A stretch of 64,000 nt of DNA, from NCBI RefSeq assembly GCF_045679555.1, contig NC_092091.1, positions 91,530,190 to 91,594,189 of the forward strand. Reading direction: 5' to 3'. Origin of the DNA: Salvelinus alpinus. Taxonomy: Eukaryota; Chordata; Actinopteri; Salmoniformes; Salmonidae. Position numbers and translations under genes: made by a program. Under the pieces are notes generated by a model, which saw nothing but the letters and a program-made list of their open reading frames with translations, was not told the origin of the DNA and searched no databases. Numbering within the stretch: the first letter of the stretch is position 1; every line of letters starts with the position of its first letter. Positions 11,865 through 22,322 of the stretch are shown here, in pieces.

Positions 11865-12032
11865 GGCCAAGATGTGTAAGGGGCGTACCCAGAGACGGAC
11901 AGTAGTGAGGGGGGAGGAGCCTGTGGTAACTGGAAGCAGGTTCTCCTGGAGCGACTAGACGACCCCTCTGAGGGGTCACGACTCCACGTCCTCCAGCAGC
12001 ACCTTCATCACCTCATCCACCTCTACTGTTAG
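11865..12032 (+). CDS. ank3-like: Ankyrin last coding exon f (apparent frame shift)
   Basis: The first part continues the phase-2 junction from exon e and reads RAKMCKGRTQRRTVVR, matching TMSKAITQKRTVVKD of the ANK3 tail. In that frame it then reads GEEPVVTGSRFSWSD and stops at 11956-11958. In the frame two bases along, the sequence from about 11,925 reads GNWKQVLLERLDDPSEG then SRLHVLQQHLHHLIHLYC and stops TAG at 12030-12032. This strongly resembles the family ending (DLEHLEDVPEALDQDDLQRDLQQLL, recalled). The switch falls just after RTVVR, at a run of six G (around 11,911-11,916). One G may be missing from the assembly, or the gene may carry a real frame shift that replaces the conserved end with nine unrelated residues. 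The end coordinate given is the conserved-frame stop. Confidence 0.75.
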
Positions 12033-12467
12033 GAGGAAGAGGAGGAGGAAGGGGAGGAGGGGATGAGGAGGAAGAGGGGAGAAAAAGGAATAACAGGCCT
12101 CCTTTATCGCTTCGCTAGTTTCCTGTTCGGCCTCTGACCCCGCCCCTTTCCCTGAAGATCCACCAATCCTATGCATCAGGCACATGCAATCCCAGAGTGC
12201 ACCTCAGTCCTACCACTGTCTTCCTGTTTCAACAGCCACTACTGTTTGGTCTTAACCTGCTTATTCACTTATTATCTTTCTTTCTTTTTTGTTTTCTTCT
12301 TTGTGTGTTTTTTCCGTTTGCCTTTTTTTTGTGACCAAAGAGAGTTTTTCCATGTTTGTTTTCTGTATGTATTGGATCTTGATGCTGTGGTAGAACACAG
12401 ACAGACATTAGGCATATATGTGTTGTACTGCTAGAGTAGGTGGTTGGACTAACAGACACTATGATGT

Positions 12468-12650
12468 ACACCTCACAGCACTACCTGTCACTGGTACTAC
12501 AGTAACACCTCACAGCACTACCTGTCACTGGTACTACAGTAACACCTCACAGCACTACCTGTCACTGGTACTACAGTAACACCTCACAGCACTACCTGTC
12601 ACTGGTACTACAGTAACACCTCACAGCACTACCTGTCACTGGTACTACAG
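12468..12650. repeat. Minisatellite, 37-bp unit, 5 copies
   Basis: Five almost perfect copies of acacctcacagcactacctg then tcactggtactacagta, inside the presumed ankyrin 3' UTR. Confidence 0.97.
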
Positions 12651-13121
12651 TTCTTAGTTATTCTACGACATGAAAACTATAGCACTTCCTCTTCCTCATA
12701 TTGACCTTTCTTTAAAAAAGGTCAGATATCACGATGTCACCTGTAGCAACCCTTAACCCCAATCCCTGCTTCCTGCTTCCTGCTTCCTGCTGCTGGAGTT
12801 TTTAGTGTTCTTGTTCTACCTGTCTTCAGAAAGTAGCTATATCTAAATATGTGGTTAAAAAAAAACGTTTGTCATCTGTAACCTAGGCAACCTTATTAGT
12901 CCCCTCCATTACCAGGTAGAGTAGGCATGATTGGTTGGTTAGCTGGTGACGATCATAGCTGAGATATGGTTAATAATATATATAGCCTTGATCCTTTTCT
13001 CTCTCCCTCTCTCTTTCTGTCTCTATCTATCTATCTTTCTTCCTGTCTTTTAAACTCTCTCTATGGTTTGTAACATTTCCAACCTCCTCTCATTGTTTGA
13101 CGTGTGTGCATGTGAATTAGT

Positions 13122-13124
13122 GCA

Positions 13125-13173
<49 letters not shown>
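13122..13173. repeat. (GT)n microsatellite
   Basis: About 24 GT units, preceded by CTCTCT-rich DNA at 12,995-13,060. Confidence 0.97.
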
Positions 13174-13174
<1 letters not shown>

Positions 13175-13480
13175 AGACCTGAATTGCTGCTATGACGGGA
13201 GTGGTTGGTAAAAACAGCAATCTTCTCTGTTATTGGTTCAATTATTTCCTTGTTTTTGAACTTCTTCTTCTGTAGTTTTGGTTCAGTTCACTATCTAGAT
13301 AAGGAACTGGTTTTGGTTTGTTGGTTTGTTATGGAGACTTGGCGTTTCCTTTTATTAGGAAATTCAATTATTTATTTATTTTTTCCCAATGGTGAATACG
13401 CTGTGAATAAGTTGATAAGGTGTGATCATGACTGTCTCGTTTAGAAGCAGTCCTCTGATATGAAGGTTTCTGTGTCACTA

Positions 13481-13857
13481 ATGGCATCCTATTCCCTATG
13501 CAGAACCCATCGGGCCCTGGTCACTAGTAGTGCACTAAATAGGGAATAGGGCTCTGGTCACTAGTAGTTCAATATATAGGGAATAGGGCTCTGGTCACTA
13601 GTAGTGCACTATATAGGGAATAGGGCCCTGGTCACTAGTAGTTCACTATATAGGGAATAGGGCCCTGGTCATAAGTAGTGCACTACATGGGGAATAGGGT
13701 CCTGGTCACTAGTGGTTCACTATATAGGGAATAGGGCTCTGATCACTAGTAGTTCACTATATAGGGAATAGGGCTCTGGTCACTAGTAGTTCACTATATA
13801 GGGAATAGGGCTCTGGTCACTAGTAGTTCACTATATAGGGAATAGGGAGCCATTTGT
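13481..13857. mobile_element. Palindromic MITE, copy 3, right half amplified
   Basis: The left end is ATGGCATCCTATTCCCTATG and the right end CTATATAGGGAATAGGGAGC-CATTTG, complementary ends of the same family as 2530 and 5487. Between them the right half is repeated about nine times as a 37-bp unit (gggaatagggctctggtcac then tagtagttcactatata). The tandem array is thus bounded by the element's own ends. Confidence 0.75.
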
Positions 13858-14100
13858 GCCACAGACCCGAGGTTGGTACGAGAGCTTCTCGGATGGTTCT
13901 TCGTTTGATTTATCAATGTGATTATTGATTACTTATCGGCCCTTGAGAGTGTGGGACCAGGTGTTAGTGGTTGTGTGTGTTTGTGTGTGAATTTGACGAC
14001 AAGAGAAAAAGGAACTTTATTTCACAACAACCACGTTGCACTCCTGACTGTCAGGGGGGGCGCACCTCCGCGCTTTGGGCACAAGGACACAGGAAATGGT

Positions 14101-14335
14101 ATGTTTAGCCAATGGGAAAGGCCCATCTAGGCAGAATACAGTATTTGTAGCCAATCAGACAGCCCCATGTAGGCTAGGTTCTGTATGTCCAGCCAATGGG
14201 AAAGGCCCATCTAGGCAGAATACAGTATTTGTAGCCAATCAGATAGCCCCATGTAGGCTGGGTTCTGTATGTCTAGCCAATGGGAAAGGCCCGTGTAGAA
14301 AGTATATGAGGGCAGGTACAGGACAGAGACACACC
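14101..14335. repeat. 84-bp tandem repeat, about 2.7 copies
   Basis: AGCCAATGGGAAAGGCCC recurs at 14107, 14191 and 14275, exactly 84 bp apart. Each unit also holds a second AGCCAATCAG. The CCAAT-box look is probably incidental, since the repeat lies in a 3' UTR. Confidence 0.92.
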
Positions 14336-14396
14336 TGACTAGAGGTGTGGTCAAGCAGGTTGAAAGTATGTATACACAGCATCATTCACAGCTCAG

Positions 14397-14513
14397 AGCG
14401 TTAGCTACTGTATGTATTTACCACATTCATTAGCTACTGTATGTATTTACCACATTCATTAGCTACTGTATGTATTTACCACATTCATTAGCTACTGTAT
14501 GTATTTACCACAT
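14397..14513. repeat. Minisatellite, 30-bp unit, 4 copies
   Basis: Four copies of ttagctactgtatgtattta then ccacattca near the end of the presumed ankyrin 3' UTR. Confidence 0.95.
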
Positions 14514-14794
14514 GTCATGTATGTACTTCACTGATATCACTGCTTACTGTGAGTGATGTTTAAAAATAATTTAAAAAAAACAAAACAAAGTGATACAAAT
14601 GCAAAACGAGTGGAAGTTCACTGTGACTGGTCGGTCCGACTTTTAATTTAACCAATCAGCATTCTGTTTCCTTGGTGACGGCATTTATATACATATATGA
14701 TATTATACATATATAAATATTTACGGAGGGCATGTGTTAGTTTATTAAAACGGTATAATAATCAAATGCTGCAGTGTGTTTATGGCTGATAGAG

Positions 14795-14800
14795 AATAAA
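14795..14800 (+). terminator. ank3-like: Poly(A) signal AATAAA
   Basis: Canonical AATAAA in AGAGAATAAAATGTAC, followed within 50 bp by T/GT-rich DNA (tttcctgttgtgtttttattgtg), as expected downstream of a cleavage site. It is the best candidate end for the ankyrin transcript. Confidence 0.55.
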
Positions 14801-14902
14801 ATGTACAAGTAAATGTCCTGTTTCCTGTTGTGTTTTTATTGTGATGAGAAGTACTGTTGATGAAAACCTTTCAACTTCTCTCTTCTTTAAGTGACTACAA
14901 TA

Positions 14903-16594
14903 TAACTTATTACAGGACAGAACTTGTTCATTACAGGACAGAACTTTTTCATTATAGTACAGAACTTATTCATTACAGTACAGAACTTATTCATTATAGT
15001 ACAGAACTTATTCATTATAGTACATAACTTATTCATTATAGTACAGAACTTATTCATTATAGTACAGAACTTATTCATTATAGTACATAACTTATTCATT
15101 ACAGGACAGAACTTATTCATTATAGTACAGAACTTATTCATTATAGTACAGAACTTATTCATTACAGGACAGAACTTATTCATTATAGTACAGAACGTAT
15201 TAATTACAGTACAGAACTTATTCATTATAGTACAGAACTTATTCATTATAGTACAGAACTTATTAATTACAGGACAGAACTTATTCATTATAGTACAGAA
15301 CTTATTCATTACAGGACAGAACTTATTCATTATAGTACAGAACTTATTCATTATAGTACAGAACTTATTCATTACAGGACAGAACTTATTCATTATAGTA
15401 CAGAACTTATTCATTACAGGACAGAACTTATTCATTATAGTACAGAACTTATTCATTATAGTACAGAACTTATTCATTATAGTACAGAACTTATTCATTA
15501 CAGGACAGAACTTATTCATTATAGTACAGAACTTATTCATTACAGGACAGACCTTATTCATTATAGTACAGAACTTATTCATTATAGTACAGAACTTATT
15601 CATTACAGGACAGAACTTATTCATTATAGGACAGAACTTATTCATTATAGTACAGAACTTATTCATTACAGGACAGAACTTATTCATTACAGGACAGGAC
15701 TTATTCATTATAGTACAGAACTTATTCATTATAGTACAGAACTTATTCATTACAGGACAGAACTTATTCATTATAGGACAGAACTTATTCATTATAGGAC
15801 AGAACTTATTCATTATAGTACAGAACTTATTCATTATAGTACAGAACTTATTCATTACAGGACAGAACTTATTCATTATAGGACAGAACTTATTCATTAT
15901 AGGACAGAACTTATTCATTATAGTACAGAACTTATTCATTATAGTACAGAACTTATTCATTATAGTACAGAACTTAGTCATTACAGTACAGAACGTATTC
16001 ATTATAGTACAGAACTTATTAATTATAGTACAGAACTTATTCATTACAGGACAGAACTTATTCATTATAGGACAGAACTTATTCATTATAGTACATAACT
16101 TATTCATTACAGTACAGAACTTATTCATTATAGTACAGAACTTATTCATTATAGTACAGAACTTATTCATTACAGGACAGAACTTATTCATTATAGTACA
16201 TAACTTATTCGTTACAGTACAGAACTTATTCATTATAGGACAGAACTTATTCATTATAGGACAGAACTTATTCATTATAGGACAGAACTTATTCATTATA
16301 GTACAGAACTTATTCATTACAGTACAGAACTTATTCATTATAGGACAGAACTTATTCATTATAGTACAGAACTTATTCATTATAGTACATAACTTATTCA
16401 TTATAGTACATAACTTATTCATTATAGGACAGAACTTATTCATTATAGGACATAACTTATTCATTATAGTACAGAACTTATTCATTACAGGATAGAACTT
16501 ATTCATTACAGGACAGAACTTATTCATTATAGTACAGAACTTAGTCATTATAGTACAGAACTTATTAATTACAGGACATAACTTATTAATGGGT
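14903..16594. repeat. Minisatellite, 21-bp unit, about 80 copies
   Basis: Units of gaacttattcattatagtac-a, with a second common form in which TATAGTAC is replaced by TACAGGAC. Since 21 is a multiple of 3, long frames are open on both strands: 570 codons on - with period MNKFCTI, and 523 codons on + with period LFIIVQN. Neither shows a protein domain or any non-repeat part, so I treat both as by-products. Confidence 0.97.
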
Positions 16595-17244
16595 TCCATG
16601 TTTCATCACAATATTGTTTAGAACGTTTGTTTTGGACCGATGCCTGACTGAGCATTCTACTCAATACATCGTCAATAAGCGCTGATGAAGATCTTCATCA
16701 AAAGTCCATTACAGTGTCTTGGAAATAAAATGACATTCAACAGGAGGCAAATAATTAGTAGGAAAATCTTTTGTTATCATTTTGATGTCACCAGATTGAC
16801 TTCAGATGCAGTTAGCTAGCTAGATAAGCTTGAGGGGACGTCACCGGATTTCAGCTAGCTAACGTTAGCATTGCTAGCTATTTTTGGACAGAAACTTTGT
16901 TAGCTAATGACAACATTGACGTCTGTTTAAAGTAAATCTGACAACATGATAATTCTGGGAAAGTTGTTTCCTACTAAATATTTGACTACTTTAGCAATGT
17001 CATGGTATTTCCAGGTCACTTTAGTGTAATTTAGACTAAACAGTAGTTAGCCTCCGTCCAGAACGACTGGGCTTCTCACCACTTTAGGGCTCTACTATGC
17101 CCCTTCAATAGAGGACGGCTTGAGAACGTTCATAACAATGAATCCAGAATTCGAAATAATGTCACGGGTCTGGCTCGGATCTGATTGTCAGGGGTATGTG
17201 TCATTTTAACTGACTTGTCTGGAAGGGCCCATAACGAACGTGAC

Positions 17245-17248
<4 letters not shown>
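16595..17248. other. Intergenic DNA without recognised feature
   Basis: Includes several GCTAGCTAACGTTAGC-type stretches common in salmonid DNA (16,811-16,880). I see no gene or clear element. Confidence 0.45.
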
Positions 17249-17313
<65 letters not shown>

Positions 17314-17337
17314 CGCGAGAGAGAGAGAGAGAGAGAA
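17249..17337. repeat. (GA)n microsatellite
   Basis: GA run of about 88 bp with a few interruptions (GGAG, GCGC). Confidence 0.97.
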
Positions 17338-17398
17338 ATTGTATAATTTATGCCGCTGCTCTTGCTTTTCATGAGAGTGGCGCGTGCAGCTTGTAGAA

Positions 17399-18118
17399 GT
17401 TAGGAGATATCTAATCAGAAGATATCTAATCAGAAGATATCTAATCAGAAGATATCTAATCAGAAGATATCTAATCAGAAGATATCTAATCAGAAGATAT
17501 CTAATCAGAAGTTAGGAGATATCTAATGAGACGTTAGGAGATATCTAATGAGACGTTAGGAGATATCTAATGAGACGTTAGGAGATATCTAATGAGACGT
17601 TAGGAGATATCTAATCAGAAGTTAGGAGATATCTAATGAGAAGTTAGGAGATATCTAATCAGAAGTTAGGAGATATCTAATCAGAAGATATCTAATCAGA
17701 ATATATCTAATCAGAAGTTAGGAGATATCTAATCAGAATATATCTAATCAGAAGTTAGGAGATATCTAATCAGAAGTTAGGAGATATCTAATCAGAAGTT
17801 AGGAGATATCTAATCAGAAGTTAGGAGATATCTAATGAGAAGTTAGGAGATATCTAATGAGAAGTTAGGAGATATCTAATGAGAAGTTAGGAGATATCTA
17901 ATGAGAAGTTAGGAGATATCTAATCAGAAGTTAGGAGATATCTAATGAGAAGTTAGTAGATATCTAATCAGAAGTTAGTAGATATCTAATCAGAAGTTAG
18001 GAGATATCTACTGAGAAGTTAGGAGATATCTAATGAGAAGTTAGGAGATATCTAATCAGAAGTTAGGAGGTATCTAATCAGAAGATATCTAATCAGAAGA
18101 TAGGAGATATCTAATCAA
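17399..18118. repeat. Minisatellite with 22-bp and 15-bp units
   Basis: Two related units alternate: ctaatcagaagttaggagat-at (22 bp) and ctaatcagaagatat (15 bp, lacking GTTAGGA). CAG/GAG variants (aatcagaag, aatgagaag, aatgagacg) occur in runs of neighbouring units, so local duplication of blocks is recent. Confidence 0.96.
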
Positions 18119-18289
18119 AGGAAGATGGCGAAGGATAGGCTACAACGACCAAGAGCAAACAGGCAGGCCGGCTACTACTTAATATTATGAATGGAGTTAT
18201 GTGTTACTGTAGGGTGAGAAAGTGCATGCACTGCAGCATAGTTAGCCTAGCTAGCTAACGGTAGCTAGCTTAACTAGCTTATCTTCCCG

Positions 18290-18898
18290 GTTTGATCCAG
18301 TCCAAGACAGGTACTATGCAATCATATTTGATCCAGTCCAAGACAGGTACTATGTAATCATATTTGATCCAGTCCAAGACAGGTACTATGTAATCATATT
18401 TGATCCAGTCCAAGACAGGTACTATGTAATCATATGTGATCCAGTCCAAGACAGGTACTATGTAATCATATTTGATCCAGTCCAAGACAGGTACTATGTA
18501 ATCATATGTGATCCAGTCCAAGACAGGTACTATGTAATCATATCTGATCCAGTCCAAGACTGGTACTATGTAATTATATTTGATCCAGTCCAAGACAGGT
18601 ACTATGTAATCATATTTGATCCAGTCCAAGACAGGTACTATGTAATCATATTTGATCCAGTCCAAGACAGGTACTATGTAATCATATTTGATCCAGTCCA
18701 AGACAGGTACTATGTAATCATATTTGATCCAGTCCAAGACAGGTACTATGTAATCATATGTGATCCAGTCCAAGACAGGTACTATGTAATCATATCTGAT
18801 CCAGTCCAAGACTGGTACTATGTAATTATATTTGATCCAGTCCAAGTTACAGGTACTATGTAATCATATCTGATCCAGTCCAAGGTACAGGTACTATG
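18290..18898. repeat. Minisatellite, 36-bp unit, about 17 copies
   Basis: Copies of tttgatccagtccaagacag then gtactatgtaatcata. A six-unit block with the same order of variants (CATATGTG, CATATCTG, ACTGGTAC, ATTATATT) occurs twice (ending near 18,580 and 18,830). The 188-codon - strand frame, period LDWIKYDYIVPV, is a repeat artefact. Confidence 0.96.
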
Positions 18899-19058
18899 CA
18901 GAATAATATAAAATGGTCTGAGACCAGGCTGGGGAGCAGGGAGGAGTATTTGATGATAAATAACCTAGCTATGGCAGCTATTATAGCAGGAGTCTGCTTG
19001 GTTAGTTGATGTCTCTCCATCACTCCTCCCTGGTCTCAGACTATTTCATGTTATTCTG
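18899..19058. repeat. Inverted repeat, arms about 40-49 bp
   Basis: The left arm (18899-18947) contains ATGGTCTGAGACCAGG and GCAGGGAGGAGT. The right arm (19020-19058) contains ACTCCTCCCTGGTCTCAGAC and TTATTCTG, its near-complement. The left arm has a 10-12 bp insertion. The loop is about 70 bp. It could be a MITE or a foldback fragment. No target duplication is clear because its left end abuts the 36-bp array. Confidence 0.7.
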
Positions 19059-19785
19059 TATGTAAATCCGATAGACTCCATTTAGTATGATAGGTTACGT
19101 TTGGTATGGTTACATAAGACAGGTGGTTAATGAAGGCAAAAACGAGAGGGCAAGAGTTTCTACTGTTAGACAATACCAGAGTTTCTACTGTTAAGTCAAA
19201 GATTTGTCTAATTAATCCAAGATGGACCACAGCCTGTTGTTTCCAATGGAAGCATATTAATCTTAGTGAGCAGAGCCAAACACGAGCTTGAGATCAAACG
19301 TTTCATAGATAAGAAAAATGAGCAGAATGTCGTCCAAAATCCATCTCGCTCCATCTTCTCCCACTGCTGGGCACTGGGCTTCGAGTGGAAACGTCAACCC
19401 GGATGCTTCACATTTATACATCCTGTGAAATATCTGTCTCATTGTTCAATCTGTGGTTTAGTTAGACACCACCATGGAAAATGTACAAAGATTTCCAAAC
19501 TGTGGCGTGGTAGCATTTCACAGCGTCTGAACACGCAACAGTGAAACATATTTTTTTTTATTAAATCGTAAGACCAAGAAACAACAACAAAGAAATCTAA
19601 AACAGAAAAACAGCAAACATTAAAAACTGTAGCCTACATTGAAACAAAGACATGAGGCAAACACAAGGATAGTAGAAAATAACACGGAAAACGTTCGCTT
19701 TCAAATATAACTGATCAAATGTGGATTTACATACTCTTTTGTAACATTTAAAATATAAGCGTTATTTTAATATAAAAAAAAAAAG
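19059..19785. other. Intergenic, one unassigned 92-codon frame
   Basis: Begins with TATGTAAATCCGATAGACTC, a dispersed salmonid sequence. A + strand frame of 92 codons at 19266-19544 (contains SHCWALGFEWKRQPGC) has no family I recognise and no splice or promoter support. The rest is AT-rich. Confidence 0.4.
19774..19784 (-). terminator. Pol III terminator, T11
   Basis: Eleven A on the + strand, so T11 on the - strand, beginning 5 bp after the 3' end of the tRNA gene. A run of four or more T is the standard RNA polymerase III stop. Confidence 0.85.
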
Positions 19786-19789
19786 TGTG

Positions 19790-19861
19790 TTCCCTGACCG
19801 GGAATCGAACCCGGGCCGCGGCGGTGAGAGCGCCGAATCCTAACCACTAGACCACCAGGGA
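19790..19861 (-). tRNA. tRNA-Glu (anticodon CTC)
   Basis: On the - strand the gene begins TCCCTGGTGGTCTAGTGGTT and ends GGTTCGATTCCCGGTCAGGG-AA. It has 72 bases and no intron. Acceptor arm (TCCCTGG/TCAGGGA), D arm, anticodon arm (GGCG-CTCTCAC-CGCC) and T arm (CCGGG/CCCGG, loop TTCGATT) all pair. Box A (TGGTCTAGTGG) and box B (GGTTCGATTCC) are intact. The sequence appears identical to the vertebrate consensus for tRNA-Glu-CTC as I recall it. It lies alone, with a T11 terminator, between two minisatellite-rich regions. It is a likely functional gene and not a SINE head, because no SINE body follows. Confidence 0.96.
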
Positions 19862-20094
19862 AAGCTACTTATACCAGGACAGTATGACTTTTCACTTGGT
19901 TACTCAGCGCTGGTTTACAGCTGGAAGTTCAACTTGTCGCTCTTTCTTTGAAAGAAACAATAACCACATATAAAAGTTATCAGTATCTTTGCAATGACAC
20001 ATTCAAAAGCTGTGTGCACGGTTTCCACCTTTCAGCACTGTAGGCTTTCTGTCTGGTAAACAAGCAAACTTTAGTGGAAGTCGGGTGACGCTTG

Positions 20095-20542
20095 TGGAGA
20101 CTTTAACGTTAGCTATATGGTTTACAGCTAGCTAACGTTAGCTATATGGTTTACAGCTAGGTAGCTAGCTAACGTTGGCTATATGGTTTACAGCTAGGTA
20201 GCTAGCTAACGTTGGCTATATGGTTTACAGCTAGCTAACGTTAGCTATATGGTTTACAGCTAGGTAGCTAGCTAACGTTGGCTATATGGTTTACAGCTAG
20301 CCAGCTAGCTAACGTTGGCTATATGGTTTACAGCTAGGTAGCTAGCTAACGTTGGCTATATGGTTTACAGCTAGGTAGCTAGCCTTGTGAAGACTTTAAC
20401 GTTAGCTATATGGTTTACAGCTAGGCTAGCCTTGTGAAGACTTTAACGTTAGCTATATGGTTTACAGCTAGGTAGCTAGCCTTGTGAAGACTTTAACGTT
20501 AGCTATATGGTTTACAGCTAGTCAGCTAGCTAGCTAGCTCTG
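20095..20542. repeat. Minisatellite, about 37-bp unit
   Basis: About 12 copies of acgttagctatatggtttac followed by agctaggtagctagcta. Some units are shortened (30 bp) and three carry CCTTGTGAAGACTTTA in place of part of the spacer. The AGCTAGCTAACGTTAGC core is self-complementary. Confidence 0.92.
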
Positions 20543-21138
20543 GCCTTTAATCAAGCTGTTCCACTCTGATGTTGATGAAAGCCCGACTGTCTAGCAGAAC
20601 CAGCGGCAGGAGAGGCCCGGGCGGGTGGAACAACGGATAAAAGTCGCCGAAAACAGCAAACTCTGAAGGTGGGTCTTCGATGACGAGTAGGGTTGACAGG
20701 AGGAGCCAAGGACAACGTGTTGCATCAACAACCAGGTATGTACAGCAAACATCAACCAAATATTACAGGGTCACTACGGTCATACAGAAGCCACATCTAT
20801 ATCTATCTATAGTATCTATCTATATAGTGCACTCAGGGCTGCCAACTTTTGAAGAAAGCTTTGAGTGAGATTTTGGCGTGCTGCCCAAGGAAAATTGTAG
20901 TTTTAAAGCGAATTTCCTGCTGTTCTACTTATTTTGACATGGAAACAAATCACAGGTCATGTGTATTCAGAATGTTTTGAATATTAAATTAACACTCAAA
21001 ATTCGACAACTTTGTTACTTTGAGATTTTGGGGGGGGATGAAATTTAAAGTATGTAAATAAAAAATAAAAAAATAAATGTTTAGGTGGTTTTACACTTTA
21101 TTCAGACATTAAATGAAATCAGATTACAAGACAGGTGA
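20543..21138. other. Intergenic; possible short first exon
   Basis: An ATG at 20680 opens MTSRVDRRSQGQRVASTT and meets a good donor, CAACCAG|GTATGTA, at 20735/20736 (phase 2). There is no recognisable partner exon, and the upstream sequence has no clear promoter. The remainder is AT-rich. It is recorded only as a weak candidate. Confidence 0.2.
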
Positions 21139-21139
21139 A

Positions 21140-22265
21140 TGGGGAACACAGTAGGAAGGTCAGTGGGTTGATTCCTGCTCTCTAGAAACAGTAGGAATGT
21201 CAATGGGATGATTCTTGTTCTCTAGAAACAGTAGGAAGGTCAGTATGTTGATTACTGTTCTCTAGGAACAGTGGGAAGGTCAATGGGATGATTCCTGTTC
21301 TCTAGAAACAGTAGGAAGATCAGTATGTTGATTCCTGTTCTCTAGGAACAGTAGGAAGGTCCGTGGATTGATTCCTGTTCTCTAGAAACAGTGGGAAGGT
21401 CCGTATGTTGATTCCTGTTCTCTAGGAACAGTGGGAAGGTCCGTATGTTGATTCCTGTTCTCTAGGAACAGTGGGAAGGTCCGTGGATTGATTCCTGTTC
21501 TCTAGGAACAGTGGGAAGGTCCGTGGATTGATTCCTGTTCTCTAGAAACAGTAGGAAGGTCCGTGGATTGATTCCTGTTCTCTAGGAACAGTGGGAAGGT
21601 CCGTGGATTGATTCCTGTTCTCTAGGAACAGTGGGAAGGTCCGTGGATTGATTCCTGTTCTCTAGAAACAGTGGGAAGGTCCGTATGTTGATTCCTGTTC
21701 TCTAGGAACAGTGGGAAGGTCCGTGGATTGATTCCTGTTCTCTAGGAACAGTGGGAAGGTCCGTGGATTGATTCCTGTTCTCTAGAAACAGTGGGAAGGT
21801 CCGTATGTTGATTCCTGTTCTCTAGGAACAGTGGGAAGGTACGTGGATTGATTCCTGTTCTCTAGGAACAGTGGGAAGGTCCGTGGATTGATTCCTGTTC
21901 TCTAGGAACAGTGGGAAGGTCCGTGGATTGATTCCTGTTCTCTAGGAACAGTGGGAAGGTCCGTGGATTGATTCCTGTTCTCTAGGAACAGTGGGAAGGT
22001 CCGTGGATTGATTCCTGTTCTCTAGAAACAGTGGGAAGGTCCGTATGTTGATTCCTGTTCTCTAGGAACAGTGGGAAGGTACGTGGATTGATTCCTGTTC
22101 TCTAGGAACAGTGGGAAGGTCCGTGGATTGATTCCTGTTCTCTAGGAACAGTGGGAAGGTCCGTGGATTGATTCCTGTTCTCTAGGAACAGTGGGAAGGT
22201 CCGTGGATTGATTCCTGTTCTCTAGGAACAGTGGGAAGGTCCGTGGATTGATTCCTGTTCTCTAG
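21140..22265. repeat. Minisatellite, 40-bp unit, about 28 copies
   Basis: Copies of tccgtggattgattcctgtt then ctctaggaacagtgggaagg. The left edge (before about 21,360) is diverged, and the centre is nearly uniform. A block with markers CCGTATG and ACGTGG recurs at 280-bp spacing, which points to block duplication. A short element insertion splits the right end. Confidence 0.97.
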
Positions 22266-22322
22266 AAGTCGCTCTGGATAAGAGCGTCTGCTAAATGACT
22301 TAAATGTAAATGTAAAATGTAG
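22266..22322 (+). mobile_element. L2/V-SINE-type 3' tail inserted in the array
   Basis: GTCGCTCTGGATAAGAGCGT then CTGCTAAATGACTTAAATG and an (AAATGT)n-like end. This is the conserved 3' tail of fish L2-clade LINEs and V-SINEs. The flanks are TCTCTAGAA on the left and TGTAGAAACAG on the right, so TAGAA is repeated as a target duplication. Only about 50 bp of the element was copied. Repeat units resume directly after it. Confidence 0.75.

Larger units (their letters stand above)
12033..14818 (+). other. ank3-like: Ankyrin 3' UTR (probable extent)
   Basis: No coding frame with family resemblance follows the ankyrin stop. The stretch holds T-rich DNA, several minisatellites and a MITE (listed separately), and its first AATAAA is at 14795-14800, about 2.8 kb after the stop. 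Long 3' UTRs are usual for ankyrin genes. The extent is inferred from the poly(A) signal only. Confidence 0.5.

Noticed and set aside
14887-16599. 570-codon - strand frame of MNKFCTI repeats and 523-codon + strand frame of LFIIVQN repeats
   Set aside because: Both are products of a stop-free 21-bp tandem repeat. They have no non-repeat domain, promoter or splice context.
18279-18845. 188-codon - strand frame LDWIKYDYIVPV
   Set aside because: It is a 36-bp minisatellite artefact.
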